In this document: piece by piece, positions 41,232 to 50,810 of the stretch
How positions within the stretch are numbered: position 1 is the first letter of the stretch
Layout of the letters: each line of letters opens with the position of its first letter
From: CAZMPJ01 sp964568455
Lineage (GTDB): Bacteria; Margulisbacteria; WOR-1; O2-12-FULL-45-9
NCBI GenBank assembly: GCA_964568455.1
Contig: CAZMPJ010000003.1
Location: 1 to 64,000 of the forward strand
DNA: 64,000 nt
Reading direction: 5' to 3'
Position numbers and translations under genes: made by a program
Notes under the pieces: generated by a model
Database searches by the model: none
Seen by the model: the letters and a program-made list of their open reading frames with translations, nothing else
Told to the model about the DNA's origin: nothing

Positions 41232-43441
41232 TGCTTTCAACTATTGCCATAATTGGAATATTTACTGAAATTTTTGCTTCGGGCATCCTTTTGGCTGGGA
41301 CTTTAACCCTTTTAAAAAAATATATCCAAGAGAAAAAATTAGAAGATTTGTTTTCTTCCTTAGTTTTCTTTTTCCTTTTTGTTTATGTTGCTTGCACCAT
41401 TGCTTCTCAGCTCTTGTTTAATTATGGCCAGGATTTGTCCACTTTAATCAATATTCATAAATTAATGTATGTTTGTCTGGTGCTGACGTCTTCTTGTTTA
41501 TGGTTTTTTATTTTTGAACGGTTTAAATTAGTAAAAATTAGGTGGAGCTACCCGCCAGTTATCTTTTTGGGCTTATTGTTTGTCCTGCGCATTATTTATT
41601 CCAGCGTGAGCTTGATTTATAGGGAGGGAGTAATTGAGCCGATCGTAGATCTTTCCCTGCGGGTTCCAGCCGAACCTCTCTTTGGCTTGGTGGCTTTGGT
41701 TTTAGCTGTAGTTGCTTTTGTTACTGCCTCAAAACAAAAAGATGGAGCTAGAAAACTATCTCAATATTTAGGCATAGCTGCCTTGCTTTTTTTACTAGCG
41801 CTTTTTAGTAAGCTTTTTTATATTCGCTTTGCAGAAGGTGGATATTTACTGCTTTCCTGGTTTTCTATTTTATTTGCTTCACTTACTTTTCTTTTGGCAG
41901 AACTTACTTCTGCAGAAAACTCTCAGGCTGCCAGCTTGCTGCGCTTTTTCAGGACTCGTTTGTTGTTTAAATTATTATTGGTTTTTGTGCTGTTAATTGT
42001 GATCCTTTTTGAAACCACCACTTTAGCTACTATGTCTATGAGCAAACAAGCGCTTTCCGAATCAATTCTTAATAATTACCATCGTATGGCTGAGGAGATC
42101 AGTGCTAAGCTGCGTGCTTTTACTGAAAAACCTAATTCAGAAGAATTGGAAAGAGCAATTGCGGGGGTTAAGACTGCTCCAGGAATATCAGTTTTAATTG
42201 TAGACAATCAAGGCCGGCTGGTTTTTCATCCTGATCAAAAAAGAGCTGTTCAGCAAGAAGATTTATCTGAAAACCAAGCGGTTGGCAGGATAACCCGTGG
42301 CCAAGAAGGGCAAGGTGAGTTCCGCGACGAATTAGGTTCCCTAATGGTAGGCGCCTATTTGCCGGTGAACCGCTTTGGCTTAAACGTAGTTGTGCAAGCG
42401 CCCATTGGAAGTGCTTATTATGATTTAAGAAAATTAGAAACCAATTCTTTATTGTTCGTAATTTTTGGAATTGTAATTACCGCGCTAGTAGGAATCTTTT
42501 TTGCTAATTCAATTGAGCGGCCGATTAAGCATTTAACCAATGCGACTGAGGCAGTGGCTAAAGGAGACTTGCGCTGGCAGGTTAAAGTTGAAACTATTGA
42601 TGAGATTGGGAAACTAGCTGCGGCTTTTAACCAAATGACCAAAGACTTGCGTGAAAGCCAAGAACGATTAATTCTTTCTGAAAAACTAGCTTCGTTAGGT
42701 ACCATGGCCGCGGGGATGGCACATGAAATAAAAAATCCATTGGTATCAGTACGCACCTTTACCCAGATGCTGGATAAAAAATGGGATGATCCTGAATTTA
42801 GAAAAAAATTCATGAATCTTATTCCCCAAGAAATCACTCGGATTAATCGTATTGCCGAAAGTTTGCTAAAATTTGGCCGACCGATGAAACCAGAACTAAC
42901 TCACGCCGATGTTAATTCCTTACTAGACGAAGTTCTGTTACTGTTTGAGAGTGAATCTAAAAAACATAAAATTAGGGTAACCAAAAAATTTGCTCATCTT
43001 CCTGAAATTATGGGAGATCCTGGTCAGTTGCAACAAGCCTTTGTTAATTTTATTAAAAATGCGATTGAATCCATGCATGATAAGAGTAGCGGTGAGTTAA
43101 TGGTTAAAACTGAAATTGGGGAAGTAGTCAAGCTTGGTAAATTAAAGCGCGAAGGCCGAAAACAAGGGGACGAGATGGTTTGGGGAGAAGAAGAAAGCAT
43201 GGGAAAACCGGTTCCTGCGGTTTTTATTGAAATAACTGATACAGGAGAAGGAATTTCAGAAGAAAATTTAAAAAGCTTGTTTGACCCTTTCTTTACCACT
43301 AAAATGACCGGGACCGGAATGGGACTGCCGATTACCCTGCGTATTATTGAAGAGCATGGCGGCTCAGTTAAAGTAAAAAGTCAGTCTGGTAAAGGTACCA
43401 GCTTTATTATCACTTTGCCTCAAAAGCTTCCTGTAGTATAA
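41231..43441 (+). CDS. Membrane sensor histidine kinase with seven-helix input and HAMP
   Basis: The first 230 residues contain about seven hydrophobic helices (first at 2-25), like a 7TM sensor module. Another helix (about 240-262) leads into an extracytoplasmic sensory domain (about 265-390). Helix 400-420, a HAMP domain (about 421-475, SIERPIKHLTNATEAVAKGDL) and HisKA with phospho-acceptor H498 (GMAHEIKNPL) follow. The ATPase domain has NFIKNAIESM, DTGEGIS and GTGMGLPI. There is no response regulator beside it. It closes the SLH operon, so envelope status may be its cue; that is inference. The clpC promoter lies in its last codons. Confidence 0.93.
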   Translation: MLSTIAIIGIFTEIFASGILLAGTLTLLKKYIQEKKLEDLFSSLVFFFLFVYVACTIASQLLFNYGQDLSTLINIHKLMYVCLVLTSSCLWFFIFERFKLVKIRWSYPPVIFLGLLFVLRIIYSSVSLIYREGVIEPIVDLSLRVPAEPLFGLVALVLAVVAFVTASKQKDGARKLSQYLGIAALLFLLALFSKLFYIRFAEGGYLLLSWFSILFASLTFLLAELTSAENSQAASLLRFFRTRLLFKLLLVFVLLIVILFETTTLATMSMSKQALSESILNNYHRMAEEISAKLRAFTEKPNSEELERAIAGVKTAPGISVLIVDNQGRLVFHPDQKRAVQQEDLSENQAVGRITRGQEGQGEFRDELGSLMVGAYLPVNRFGLNVVVQAPIGSAYYDLRKLETNSLLFVIFGIVITALVGIFFANSIERPIKHLTNATEAVAKGDLRWQVKVETIDEIGKLAAAFNQMTKDLRESQERLILSEKLASLGTMAAGMAHEIKNPLVSVRTFTQMLDKKWDDPEFRKKFMNLIPQEITRINRIAESLLKFGRPMKPELTHADVNSLLDEVLLLFESESKKHKIRVTKKFAHLPEIMGDPGQLQQAFVNFIKNAIESMHDKSSGELMVKTEIGEVVKLGKLKREGRKQGDEMVWGEEESMGKPVPAVFIEITDTGEGISEENLKSLFDPFFTTKMTGTGMGLPITLRIIEEHGGSVKVKSQSGKGTSFIITLPQKLPVV

Positions 43442-43442
43442 T
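43415..43442 (+). promoter_or_regulatory. clpC promoter within the kinase 3' end
   Basis: TTGCCT (43415-43420), 16 nt, TATAAT (43437-43442), then only 6 nt to the ATG at 43449. The mRNA should start at or next to the AUG. Confidence 0.65.
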
Positions 43443-43448
43443 CTACGC

Positions 43449-45932
43449 ATGGCAATGTTTGAAAGATTTACTGAAAAAGCTATCCGCGTTATTATGGCTG
43501 CCCAAGAAGAAGCTAAGCGTCTTGGTTCATCTTTTGTGGGGCCAGAACATTTATTTTTGGGCATGCTAAGAGAGGGCGAGCCAATTGTCTTAAAAACTTT
43601 AGATCACTTTCGGCTTAGCCCTAATACTATTAAAGAACAGCTGGAAGAAGAAATGAAACGCAGCGGAGGCCAGCTTAAGCCAAAACCGGAAATTCCTTTT
43701 AATGCCCAGGTAAAAAAAGTAATTGAGCTAGCTTGGGATGAAGCCCGAGCTCTTGGCCACACCTATGTTGGAGTAGAGCACCTTTTCTTAGGAATCTTAA
43801 GAGAAAACACTAGCCCGATTGGGACAATTTTAGCTGAAAAAGGAATTACTGTTTCTACCGCTAAAAGCCGCATTGTTACTGTGGTTGGTGAAGTTGCTAC
43901 CTATCAAAAAAAGCGGCCCAAAGCCAGCCGCACGCCTATCCTTGACCAGTTTAGTCGCGACTTAACCGTGCTAGCCAGGGCTAACCAGCTTGATCCGGTG
44001 ATTGGCCGGCACAAAGAAATTGAACGAGTAATCCAGGTCCTATCCCGCCGCAAGAAAAATAATCCGGTTTTGATTGGCGAAGCAGGTGTTGGTAAAACCG
44101 CGATTGTAGAAGGACTAGCCCAAAGAATTATTAAAGGGGATGTCCCAGCCCCGTTACTAGCCAAAAGAGTGGCCACCCTTGATTTAGGTTTATTAGTAGC
44201 CGGTACCAGGTATCGCGGAGAATTTGAAGAAAGATTGAAAAAGGTAATTAACGAAGTTATCAAATCAAAAAATGTAATTCTTTTTATTGATGAGCTTCAC
44301 ACTTTGATTGGGGCAGGGGCGGCCGAAGGGGCAATGGACGCAGCTAATATTTTAAAGCCAGCCTTGGCGCGTGGAGAAATCCAAGCTATTGGCGCTACCA
44401 CCATTGATGAATTCAGAAAAAAAATTGAATCCGATCCCGCGCTGGAACGGCGTTTTCAATCAATCATGGTTGATGAGCCTACGGTGCAGGATACGCTGGA
44501 AATTTTAAAAGGCTTGCGTGGCCGCTATGAAGACTTTCATAAAGTAAAAATTACAGAGGGTGCTTTGGTGGCAGCAGCTCGGCTTTCTTCCCGCTATATT
44601 TCAGATCGTTTTTTACCGGACAAAGCCATTGATTTAATTGATGAAGCAGCTTCTAAAGTTATGCTTCAGTCGTCAACTGCACCAAAAGAATTGGTTGAAC
44701 TAACTAAGAAAATAGAACAAATTAAAGGGGAAAAAGAAGCTGCAGTTGAAAAACAGGAGTTTGAAGCCGCAGCCCAGCTAAGGGATAAGGAAGAAACTTT
44801 AAGAACCGAGTATGAAGAAGCAGCGAAAAAATATTCTGATTATAGCCGGGAAAAATATCCTGAAGTAACCTCTGAAACCATTGCTCAAATTGTGTCTGCT
44901 TGGACTCATGTACCTGTTACGCAATTGACCGCCGAAGAAACCGAAAGATTATTGGAAATGGAAAAAGAAATCAAAAAGCATGTGGTGGGCCAGGATGAAG
45001 CAGTTACCTTGATAGCCAAGTCTATTCGACGCGCTCGAGCCGGCTTAAAAGATCCCAAAAGACCAATTGGCTCTTTTATTTTCTTAGGACCATCGGGCGT
45101 AGGAAAAACCGAACTAGGCAAGCGCTTGGCTGAATTTTTGTTCGGTGATATTGACGCAGTGGTGCGCATTGATATGTCAGAATATCTTGAGCAGCACAAT
45201 GCTTCCCGCTTAATCGGATCTCCCCCAGGCTACGTTGGCTTTGGCGAAGGCGGGCAGTTAACTGAAGCGATTCGCCGCAAACCACATTCAGTGGTCTTGT
45301 TTGATGAAATAGAAAAAGCCCATCCTAATGTCATGAATATTTTGCTGCAAATTTTGGATGAAGGCCATATTACTGATGCCCAAGGCCGGCAGATTGATTT
45401 TAAGAACGCAGTAATTATTATGACCAGCAATGTTGGTGCAGAGCTAATCAGAAAAGAAACTGCTATTGGCTTTGTCACCAGTCGAGACGCAGAGTCGTCT
45501 TATGAAAAAATGAAAGAAACCGTGTTAGAAAAACTGGAAAAAGAGTTTAAGCCAGAATTTTTAAATCGAGTGGATGAAAAAGTAGTTTTTCGCCCTCTTT
45601 CTAAGGAAGATTTGGAAGCCATTGTTGATATTATGATTAATGATATTAATTATCGTTTAGAAGAAAAAGGCATTAGCTTAAAATTAATTAAAAAAGTAAA
45701 GAAATTTTTAGTTGACAAAGGCTATGATCCTAAACTAGGCGCTCGTCCGCTGCGAAGAGCAATTGAAGACTACATTGAAGATCCGCTTTCCGAAGAAGTC
45801 CTCAAAGGCAAATTTGGCTATGGCAGCAAGATTAGCTTAAAAGTTGCTGAAGACAAAATTGTTTTTTCCGGAACTAAGGGAAAACCACTGGCAAAGCCTA
45901 GTAAAAAAGAATCCGCCAATGCCAAAAACTGA
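43449..45932 (+). CDS. clpC: ClpC AAA+ protease ATPase / stress chaperone
   Basis: Unfolds proteins for ClpP. Two N-terminal Clp repeats (about 1-145), the first AAA domain with Walker A GEAGVGKT (about 213) and FIDELHTLIGAG, an M/UVR region (about 425-460, KQEFEAAAQLRDKEE), and the second AAA domain with GPSGVGKT (about 550) and VLFDEIEKAHP. The UVR motif separates ClpC from ClpB or ClpA. Length 827 is normal. Overlaps radA by 14 nt, the gene order common in Firmicutes and relatives. Confidence 0.97.
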   Translation: MAMFERFTEKAIRVIMAAQEEAKRLGSSFVGPEHLFLGMLREGEPIVLKTLDHFRLSPNTIKEQLEEEMKRSGGQLKPKPEIPFNAQVKKVIELAWDEARALGHTYVGVEHLFLGILRENTSPIGTILAEKGITVSTAKSRIVTVVGEVATYQKKRPKASRTPILDQFSRDLTVLARANQLDPVIGRHKEIERVIQVLSRRKKNNPVLIGEAGVGKTAIVEGLAQRIIKGDVPAPLLAKRVATLDLGLLVAGTRYRGEFEERLKKVINEVIKSKNVILFIDELHTLIGAGAAEGAMDAANILKPALARGEIQAIGATTIDEFRKKIESDPALERRFQSIMVDEPTVQDTLEILKGLRGRYEDFHKVKITEGALVAAARLSSRYISDRFLPDKAIDLIDEAASKVMLQSSTAPKELVELTKKIEQIKGEKEAAVEKQEFEAAAQLRDKEETLRTEYEEAAKKYSDYSREKYPEVTSETIAQIVSAWTHVPVTQLTAEETERLLEMEKEIKKHVVGQDEAVTLIAKSIRRARAGLKDPKRPIGSFIFLGPSGVGKTELGKRLAEFLFGDIDAVVRIDMSEYLEQHNASRLIGSPPGYVGFGEGGQLTEAIRRKPHSVVLFDEIEKAHPNVMNILLQILDEGHITDAQGRQIDFKNAVIIMTSNVGAELIRKETAIGFVTSRDAESSYEKMKETVLEKLEKEFKPEFLNRVDEKVVFRPLSKEDLEAIVDIMINDINYRLEEKGISLKLIKKVKKFLVDKGYDPKLGARPLRRAIEDYIEDPLSEEVLKGKFGYGSKISLKVAEDKIVFSGTKGKPLAKPSKKESANAKN

Positions 45933-47220
45933 CACCCGCTATGTTTGTCAAAAGTGTGGACAGGATTATCCTGCTTGGGCAGGGCAGTGCCAGAGTTGTG
46001 GGGAATGGAACTGCCTTATAGAGGAAATCCAAAATCCTAAATCCAAAATCCAAATAAAATCCCAAATCCAAAATTCAAAACCAATTTCTATAACAAAAGT
46101 TGATTATAGTAAAGACACCAGGCAAAGTACGGGGATTGGGGAAGTGGATCGGGTTTTGGGTGGGGGAGTGGTGCCAGGTTCAGTGGTTCTCGTTTCGGGT
46201 GAGCCGGGGATTGGAAAATCCACCATGATGTTGCAGGCAGCCGAGTCTTTGAGCAAAAATTCAACTGTATTATATGTCAGCGGAGAAGAGTCTGCTAAAC
46301 AAATTAGGATTAGAGCAGAAAGATTAGGTACGCTTTCAAAAGATTTGATGCTTTTACCGGAAACTAATATTTTTAGTATTGAAGCTGCTATTCAAAACGT
46401 AAAACCAAAATTTATAGTGATTGATTCTATTCAAACCATGTTTCGCGAAGATTTAAGTTCGGCGCCAGGGTCTGTTGCTCAAGTTCGTGAATGTGCTAAT
46501 TATTTAGTTCGGATTGCCAAAACCACCCATATTCCAATTTTTATCGTCGGCCATGTGACCAAAGAGGGTAGTATTGCCGGGCCAAGGCTTTTAGAACATA
46601 TTGTTGACACAGTTTTATATTTTGAAGGTGAAAGACATAAACAGTTCAGAATCTTGCGGGCCAATAAAAATCGTTTTGGCTCAACTGATGAAGTTGGCAT
46701 TTTTGAAATGAAGGATAAGGGATTAATTGAAGTTACTAATCCTTCTCAAGTATTTTTAGAAGAACGGGCGGAAAACGCTTCAGGATCTGTGGTAACCGCG
46801 GCCATGGAAGGTACTCGTCCGGTTTTAGTCGAGATCCAAGCTTTAGTTTCCCCCACCAAAATGGTTTATCCCAACCGCAAATGCACTGGGGTTGATTATA
46901 ATCGTGTTTCAATTGTAATTGCTATCCTGGAAAAACAATTAGGCATTAAATTATATGATAAAGATGTTTATGTAAATGCTGCTGGCGGCATTAAAGTAAT
47001 TGAACCGGCTATGGATTTACCAATTGCCATGGCGATTATTTCCAGCTATAAAAGTAAGCCGGTTGAGGCTAAAACTGTAGTGATTGGCGAAATTGGCCTT
47101 TCTGGAGAAATCAGATCTGTTTCTCAAATTGAACAACGCATAAAAGAAGCTAAAAAATTAGGCTTTACCAAAATCATCAGCCCGCAGAATTATAAACGCC
47201 TCTCGCAATTATCCAAATAA
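45919..47220 (+). CDS. radA: DNA repair protein RadA (Sms)
   Basis: A branch-migration helicase for recombinational repair. Zinc finger C10-x2-C13 and C24-x2-C27, RecA-type Walker A GEPGIGKST with K100, the RadA-specific KNRFG motif (K250), and a Lon-like C-terminal domain (about 290-433). I use the ATG at 45919 (433 residues), since the longer frame lies inside clpC. Residues about 36-58 are encoded by an AATCCAAAATCC-type low-complexity tract (46026-46084), which fills the variable linker after the zinc finger. Confidence 0.96.
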   Translation: MPKTDTRYVCQKCGQDYPAWAGQCQSCGEWNCLIEEIQNPKSKIQIKSQIQNSKPISITKVDYSKDTRQSTGIGEVDRVLGGGVVPGSVVLVSGEPGIGKSTMMLQAAESLSKNSTVLYVSGEESAKQIRIRAERLGTLSKDLMLLPETNIFSIEAAIQNVKPKFIVIDSIQTMFREDLSSAPGSVAQVRECANYLVRIAKTTHIPIFIVGHVTKEGSIAGPRLLEHIVDTVLYFEGERHKQFRILRANKNRFGSTDEVGIFEMKDKGLIEVTNPSQVFLEERAENASGSVVTAAMEGTRPVLVEIQALVSPTKMVYPNRKCTGVDYNRVSIVIAILEKQLGIKLYDKDVYVNAAGGIKVIEPAMDLPIAMAIISSYKSKPVEAKTVVIGEIGLSGEIRSVSQIEQRIKEAKKLGFTKIISPQNYKRLSQLSK

Positions 47221-47267
47221 ACTGAAATTTCTTCAAAGTTGTTACGAAGTACCAACAGGAGATTATT

Positions 47268-48593
47268 ATGGTAACAACAAATGGTGTTAATAAGACAGGA
47301 AGAACACGTCCCCTAGCTAGTAGTTCTAGATTTCGTGTTGGGGCTCTGCATTTAGGCGAAGTAAAGGGCTACTATTTCGGTAAACACCGTCGCCTGGCAG
47401 ATAGTTTACCAGAAGGTGTTTTTATTGATTTTGGTGGACCAAGACCAGGCATTATTTTTGATCATGGGCGACTAGGATTGAGAACTGGAGAGAGTGTGAG
47501 TGTCAAGATAATTAATCTTCCAGGTAGAGGCGCCCAAAAAAACTTTGAGCTTGAGTTCGTGGAAAAAATGGCAGATTCTGAAAGAGGAGCCGATGCCACT
47601 GACATAGGACCTTTTATGATTGTTCCTCGTACGATGTTACCTAGTCCGCTAGAAGGACCGCAGGTAGAATTAGATGCTTTGGTACCAAGGCTACTTGCTA
47701 TATTTAGTGTCAATGATAGATTTCCTGAAGAAGCGCGACAATTAGTGGAAAAAGGAATAACTGTTACCTGTCCGATTAATGATAAACAGTATCGTTTTCT
47801 AGCGCCAGAAGCTGTTTGGCAAGTGGCCCAAGATTTAGCTAGCGGCAAAAGAATTTCTGTAACAATTGGCAAATATGTTTTAGGAGTAAAAAATGCAAAC
47901 CAAGCCCTTCTTCCAGTTATTCCTGGCTATGCGCCGGCTTTAATTGAAAAACCTAGTTATATTCTGGGAAATGAAGGGGAAACATGGGAAGTATATTTAA
48001 GAGATCCTCGCCAGAGCAATTTTGAAGATGTGGCTCGGCAGATCGGAGAAGGCAAATTACGGTTGGCCATTGTTCCTAAGCCAATGAAGGGGCAGGTTTT
48101 TAAGCCAGAGCGATCTTTTGCTCATCGAAATCTGATGGTTAGCATTCCTCGCCCAGACAATATTTTTTGGACCTATTCTTTAGCAGAATATTTTGACCAG
48201 ACGTATAAGGTGGGGGATGAGATTGAAATAATTTTAATAGGAGAGAGGGGAGAACATCCTTATCATGAGACTATCTGTGCTCCGGTGCGGGAACTAAAAC
48301 AATTAGAAAAAACTATAGAAGCGTTGCGGCAGGAGGTTGAAGCAGAGATTATGAAAACCGGTTTCCAGGGTGACTATAGTTCAAAAGTGCAAATTAAAAT
48401 AGGAACACTGGCATTACCTGCGCAGATTATTTTTGGCGATAAGCCAGTGCAAACTTTTACTGTAGGACAAAAAGTTCGTTTATCCTTAGCCGCTGAAATC
48501 AGTGAAAGATTGTTTCAGGGCAATGAGTTGTTTTGGGTTAGTCAACTCAGCGAGCATGGTATGAATCATATTAAGCTCACAATTGTTGATTAA
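47268..48593 (+). CDS. Unknown protein with OB/S1-like beta segments
   Basis: A 441-residue protein, no signal peptide. Residues about 25-105 (GEVKGYYFGKH, EGVFIDFGGPRPGIIF, TGESVSVKIINLPG) have the layout of an S1/OB fold: strand, strand with Gly-Phe, then VGxxVxVKI. Similar beta-rich stretches recur near 285-340 (YKVGDEIEIILIGERGEHP) and 365-430 (TVGQKVRLSLAAEI). RNA binding would suit this fold, but no family is recognised. CAGGAG precedes the ATG. The end shares a TTAA with the convergent leuC-type gene. Confidence 0.75.
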   Translation: MVTTNGVNKTGRTRPLASSSRFRVGALHLGEVKGYYFGKHRRLADSLPEGVFIDFGGPRPGIIFDHGRLGLRTGESVSVKIINLPGRGAQKNFELEFVEKMADSERGADATDIGPFMIVPRTMLPSPLEGPQVELDALVPRLLAIFSVNDRFPEEARQLVEKGITVTCPINDKQYRFLAPEAVWQVAQDLASGKRISVTIGKYVLGVKNANQALLPVIPGYAPALIEKPSYILGNEGETWEVYLRDPRQSNFEDVARQIGEGKLRLAIVPKPMKGQVFKPERSFAHRNLMVSIPRPDNIFWTYSLAEYFDQTYKVGDEIEIILIGERGEHPYHETICAPVRELKQLEKTIEALRQEVEAEIMKTGFQGDYSSKVQIKIGTLALPAQIIFGDKPVQTFTVGQKVRLSLAAEISERLFQGNELFWVSQLSEHGMNHIKLTIVD

Positions 48594-49843
48594 AGATATT
48601 TTCTAGCGTCAGCGATTTTGCCTTCAAGCATTGAAGCTGCTACTGTGGCTGGAGAGCCAAGATAAATAAAAGCATTGGTGTTTCCCATTCTGCCTTTAAA
48701 ATTTCGATTAGCAGTTGAAATTACGTTTTCCCCATCAGAAGGAACACCATTATGCGTCCCAACACAAGGTCCGCAACCAGGAGTAACCGCGATTGCGCCG
48801 GCGTTTAATAGAGTTTGATAGGTTCCGTTTGCAATCATGTCCAGCAAAATTTGCTTTGAAGCCGGAGCAATAATTAAGCGGCAACCATCTTTAACTTTTT
48901 TGCCTTTTAAGATTTTAGCTGCGATTTGAAAGTCTTCTAATCTGCCATTAGTACAAGTTCCAATCAATCCTTGCTGAATTGGCACATCGCCAATTTGTGA
49001 AACTGGGACAACATTATCTACGGTGTGTGGTTTTGCGATTTGTGGTTCTAATTTTGCAACATCAATTTTAGTTTCTTTAGCATATTTTGCGTCTTTGTCC
49101 GCGGTGATAGGGTTAAACTTTCTTTTGCTATGCTTCTTAACCCAATCCAAAGCTTTTTTATCTGCTTCCATAATGCCAGCCTTAGCTCCGCATTCAATGG
49201 CCATGTTGGAAATAGTAAAGCGAGCGTCAATGGACATTTTGGAAATCGCCTCACCGTAAATTTCTAGCGCCATGTAAGTGGCGCCGTCAGCGGTAATGTC
49301 GCCGATTAGTTTTAAAATTAAATCTTTGGAATAAACACCTTTTGGCAGCTTGCCATTATAAGTTACTTTTATGGTTTCTGGCACCTTAAACCATAGTTTT
49401 CCCGACGCCCAGCCGGCGGCCAGGTCAGTGGATCCAATCCCTGTTGAAAAAACATTGATTGCGCCGTAAGTGCAAGTGTGGGAGTCTGCGCCAATAATTA
49501 AATCGCCGGGGACTGCATGGCCTTGTTCTGGCGTAATCTGATGGCAAACGCCGCAGCCAACGTCATAAAGCATAATGCCTTGTTCTTTAGAAAACGCACG
49601 TATTTTTTTGTGAATAGCCGATACACCCAGGTTAGGGGAAGGGGAGCTGTGGTCAATGATAATAGCGATTTTGCTGGGATCAAAAACTTTCTTTACTCCA
49701 AGTTTTTTAAAAGAATCAATTGCAATCCCTGAGGTCCCGTCCTGACCAATCATAAAATCAAGGTTAGCAATAATAATATCACCGGCTTTAGCATCACGGC
49801 CAGAGTGGTTGGATAATATTTTTTCGGCTATGGTTTTTGGCAC
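48590..49843 (-). CDS. leuC: 3-isopropylmalate dehydratase / homoaconitase large subunit family
   Basis: An aconitase-type hydro-lyase acting in leucine or lysine-type chain elongation. Cluster ligands are the Cys of GTCTNGR and the pair in TPGCGPCVGTH. Other marks are IIDHSSPSPN, DVGCGVCHQ, GADSHTCTYGA and STANRNFKGRMG near the end. The 417 residues fit the archaeal-type LeuC/HacA group. No small subunit (leuD) is visible beside it. The start is GTG, overlapping the upstream stop as TAGTG. Substrate cannot be decided here. Confidence 0.92.
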   Translation of the reverse strand: MPKTIAEKILSNHSGRDAKAGDIIIANLDFMIGQDGTSGIAIDSFKKLGVKKVFDPSKIAIIIDHSSPSPNLGVSAIHKKIRAFSKEQGIMLYDVGCGVCHQITPEQGHAVPGDLIIGADSHTCTYGAINVFSTGIGSTDLAAGWASGKLWFKVPETIKVTYNGKLPKGVYSKDLILKLIGDITADGATYMALEIYGEAISKMSIDARFTISNMAIECGAKAGIMEADKKALDWVKKHSKRKFNPITADKDAKYAKETKIDVAKLEPQIAKPHTVDNVVPVSQIGDVPIQQGLIGTCTNGRLEDFQIAAKILKGKKVKDGCRLIIAPASKQILLDMIANGTYQTLLNAGAIAVTPGCGPCVGTHNGVPSDGENVISTANRNFKGRMGNTNAFIYLGSPATVAASMLEGKIADARKYL

Positions 49844-50754
49844 TATTTCTTTTTACCTTTCTTAGCTTTGACCGCTTTTTCAATGAGTTGAGCTTTTTCC
49901 AGTAAGTATGGATCCAAGCCTTCCATTTCAGAAACTTCTTTAAGCAGTTTGGTGGCTTTTGGATGGCGCACAATATCAGCTAAATCAAGTTTGGCGCGGG
50001 CAACCAAGTCAGAAAAGGCTTGACCTTGTTGCAAGACCTGGCCCAAAAGCTTTTCCGCACGGTCAAGATCTATTTTCTTAGCTCGTCTGATCAGTATTTC
50101 ACCCTTAAGCAGTTTGCCTTTATTGATAAAATAATCGTCTTCCCTTGATTTAAGTTCTTTCAAAGCTTTATCACAAACTTTAAGCGCGGCGTTTAAATTT
50201 TTTGGGTTTTGGTAGAGAGTTATTTCTGTCTTAGTCAATAAACCGCGGCCTTTAAAGTACCAGTGAGCCGCTTTTGACTTGCTCAATCGATTTACCAGAT
50301 CAATTGCATTTTTCCAGTCATTCTTTTTATTGCGTGATAACAATAGTTCGGCTTCAACTACAAAAGTTTTTGCCAGGAAAAAGTCGGAAAAATCTTTGCC
50401 TGATATTTTTCTGGCTCGCTCACACAAGCTGATAGCATTATCAAATTCTTCTGGGTCACCGATTAAAAGTTCGGCTTTTCCCACTAAAGCCCGTGCTTTT
50501 AAAGATTCAGGGATGTGCCGCATTAAGATTTGATCGTAAAGTCTTTCTGCTTCGCGGTAATCTCCTGGAGAATTTCGTCCTACTAAAAGGTCTGCAATGC
50601 CAAACATGAGTTCGGGTGTGTCTGATCGCCTTGGATTTTTAGATAAGATGTAACGGTAACGCTTTAAAACCTTGTTTATTTTTTCCCGCTCAGAAGGAGC
50701 AGGAAAGCCCATTTCTCGATCTACAATAAAACTCATTATGGGAGAAAGAATCAT
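49843..50754 (-). CDS. TPR-like helical repeat protein, unknown
   Basis: From the ATG at 50754 (TAGGAGG 6 nt upstream) it encodes 303 residues with about seven helix-pair repeats resembling TPR or Sel1-type units: REAERLYDQILMRHIPESLKA, DNAISLCERARK, LNAALKVCDKALKEL, DRAEKLLGQVLQQG among them. Such solenoids mediate protein-protein contacts. No signal peptide. Its stop overlaps the leuC start, so the genes share an mRNA. No specific function can be given. A longer reading from 50811 would run over the rnc promoter. Confidence 0.8.
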   Translation of the reverse strand: MILSPIMSFIVDREMGFPAPSEREKINKVLKRYRYILSKNPRRSDTPELMFGIADLLVGRNSPGDYREAERLYDQILMRHIPESLKARALVGKAELLIGDPEEFDNAISLCERARKISGKDFSDFFLAKTFVVEAELLLSRNKKNDWKNAIDLVNRLSKSKAAHWYFKGRGLLTKTEITLYQNPKNLNAALKVCDKALKELKSREDDYFINKGKLLKGEILIRRAKKIDLDRAEKLLGQVLQQGQAFSDLVARAKLDLADIVRHPKATKLLKEVSEMEGLDPYLLEKAQLIEKAVKAKKGKKK

Positions 50755-50772
50755 ATATTTCCTCCTAATAGG

Positions 50773-50801
50773 TTGATTCCCGATTATAAGTAATGTATAA
50801 T
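50773..50801 (+). promoter_or_regulatory. rnc promoter, start codon 9 nt after the -10 box
   Basis: TTGATT (50773-50778), 17 nt, TATAAT (50796-50801), then 9 nt to the ATG at 50811. This argues that the ATG codons at 50793 and 50805 are upstream of, or at, the transcript start. Confidence 0.65.
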
Positions 50802-50810
50802 CTAATGTCA

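Noticed and set aside
48590..49843. Complete leucine pathway
   Set aside because: Only the large dehydratase subunit is present; leuA, leuB and leuD are absent from the window, so the pathway cannot be claimed.
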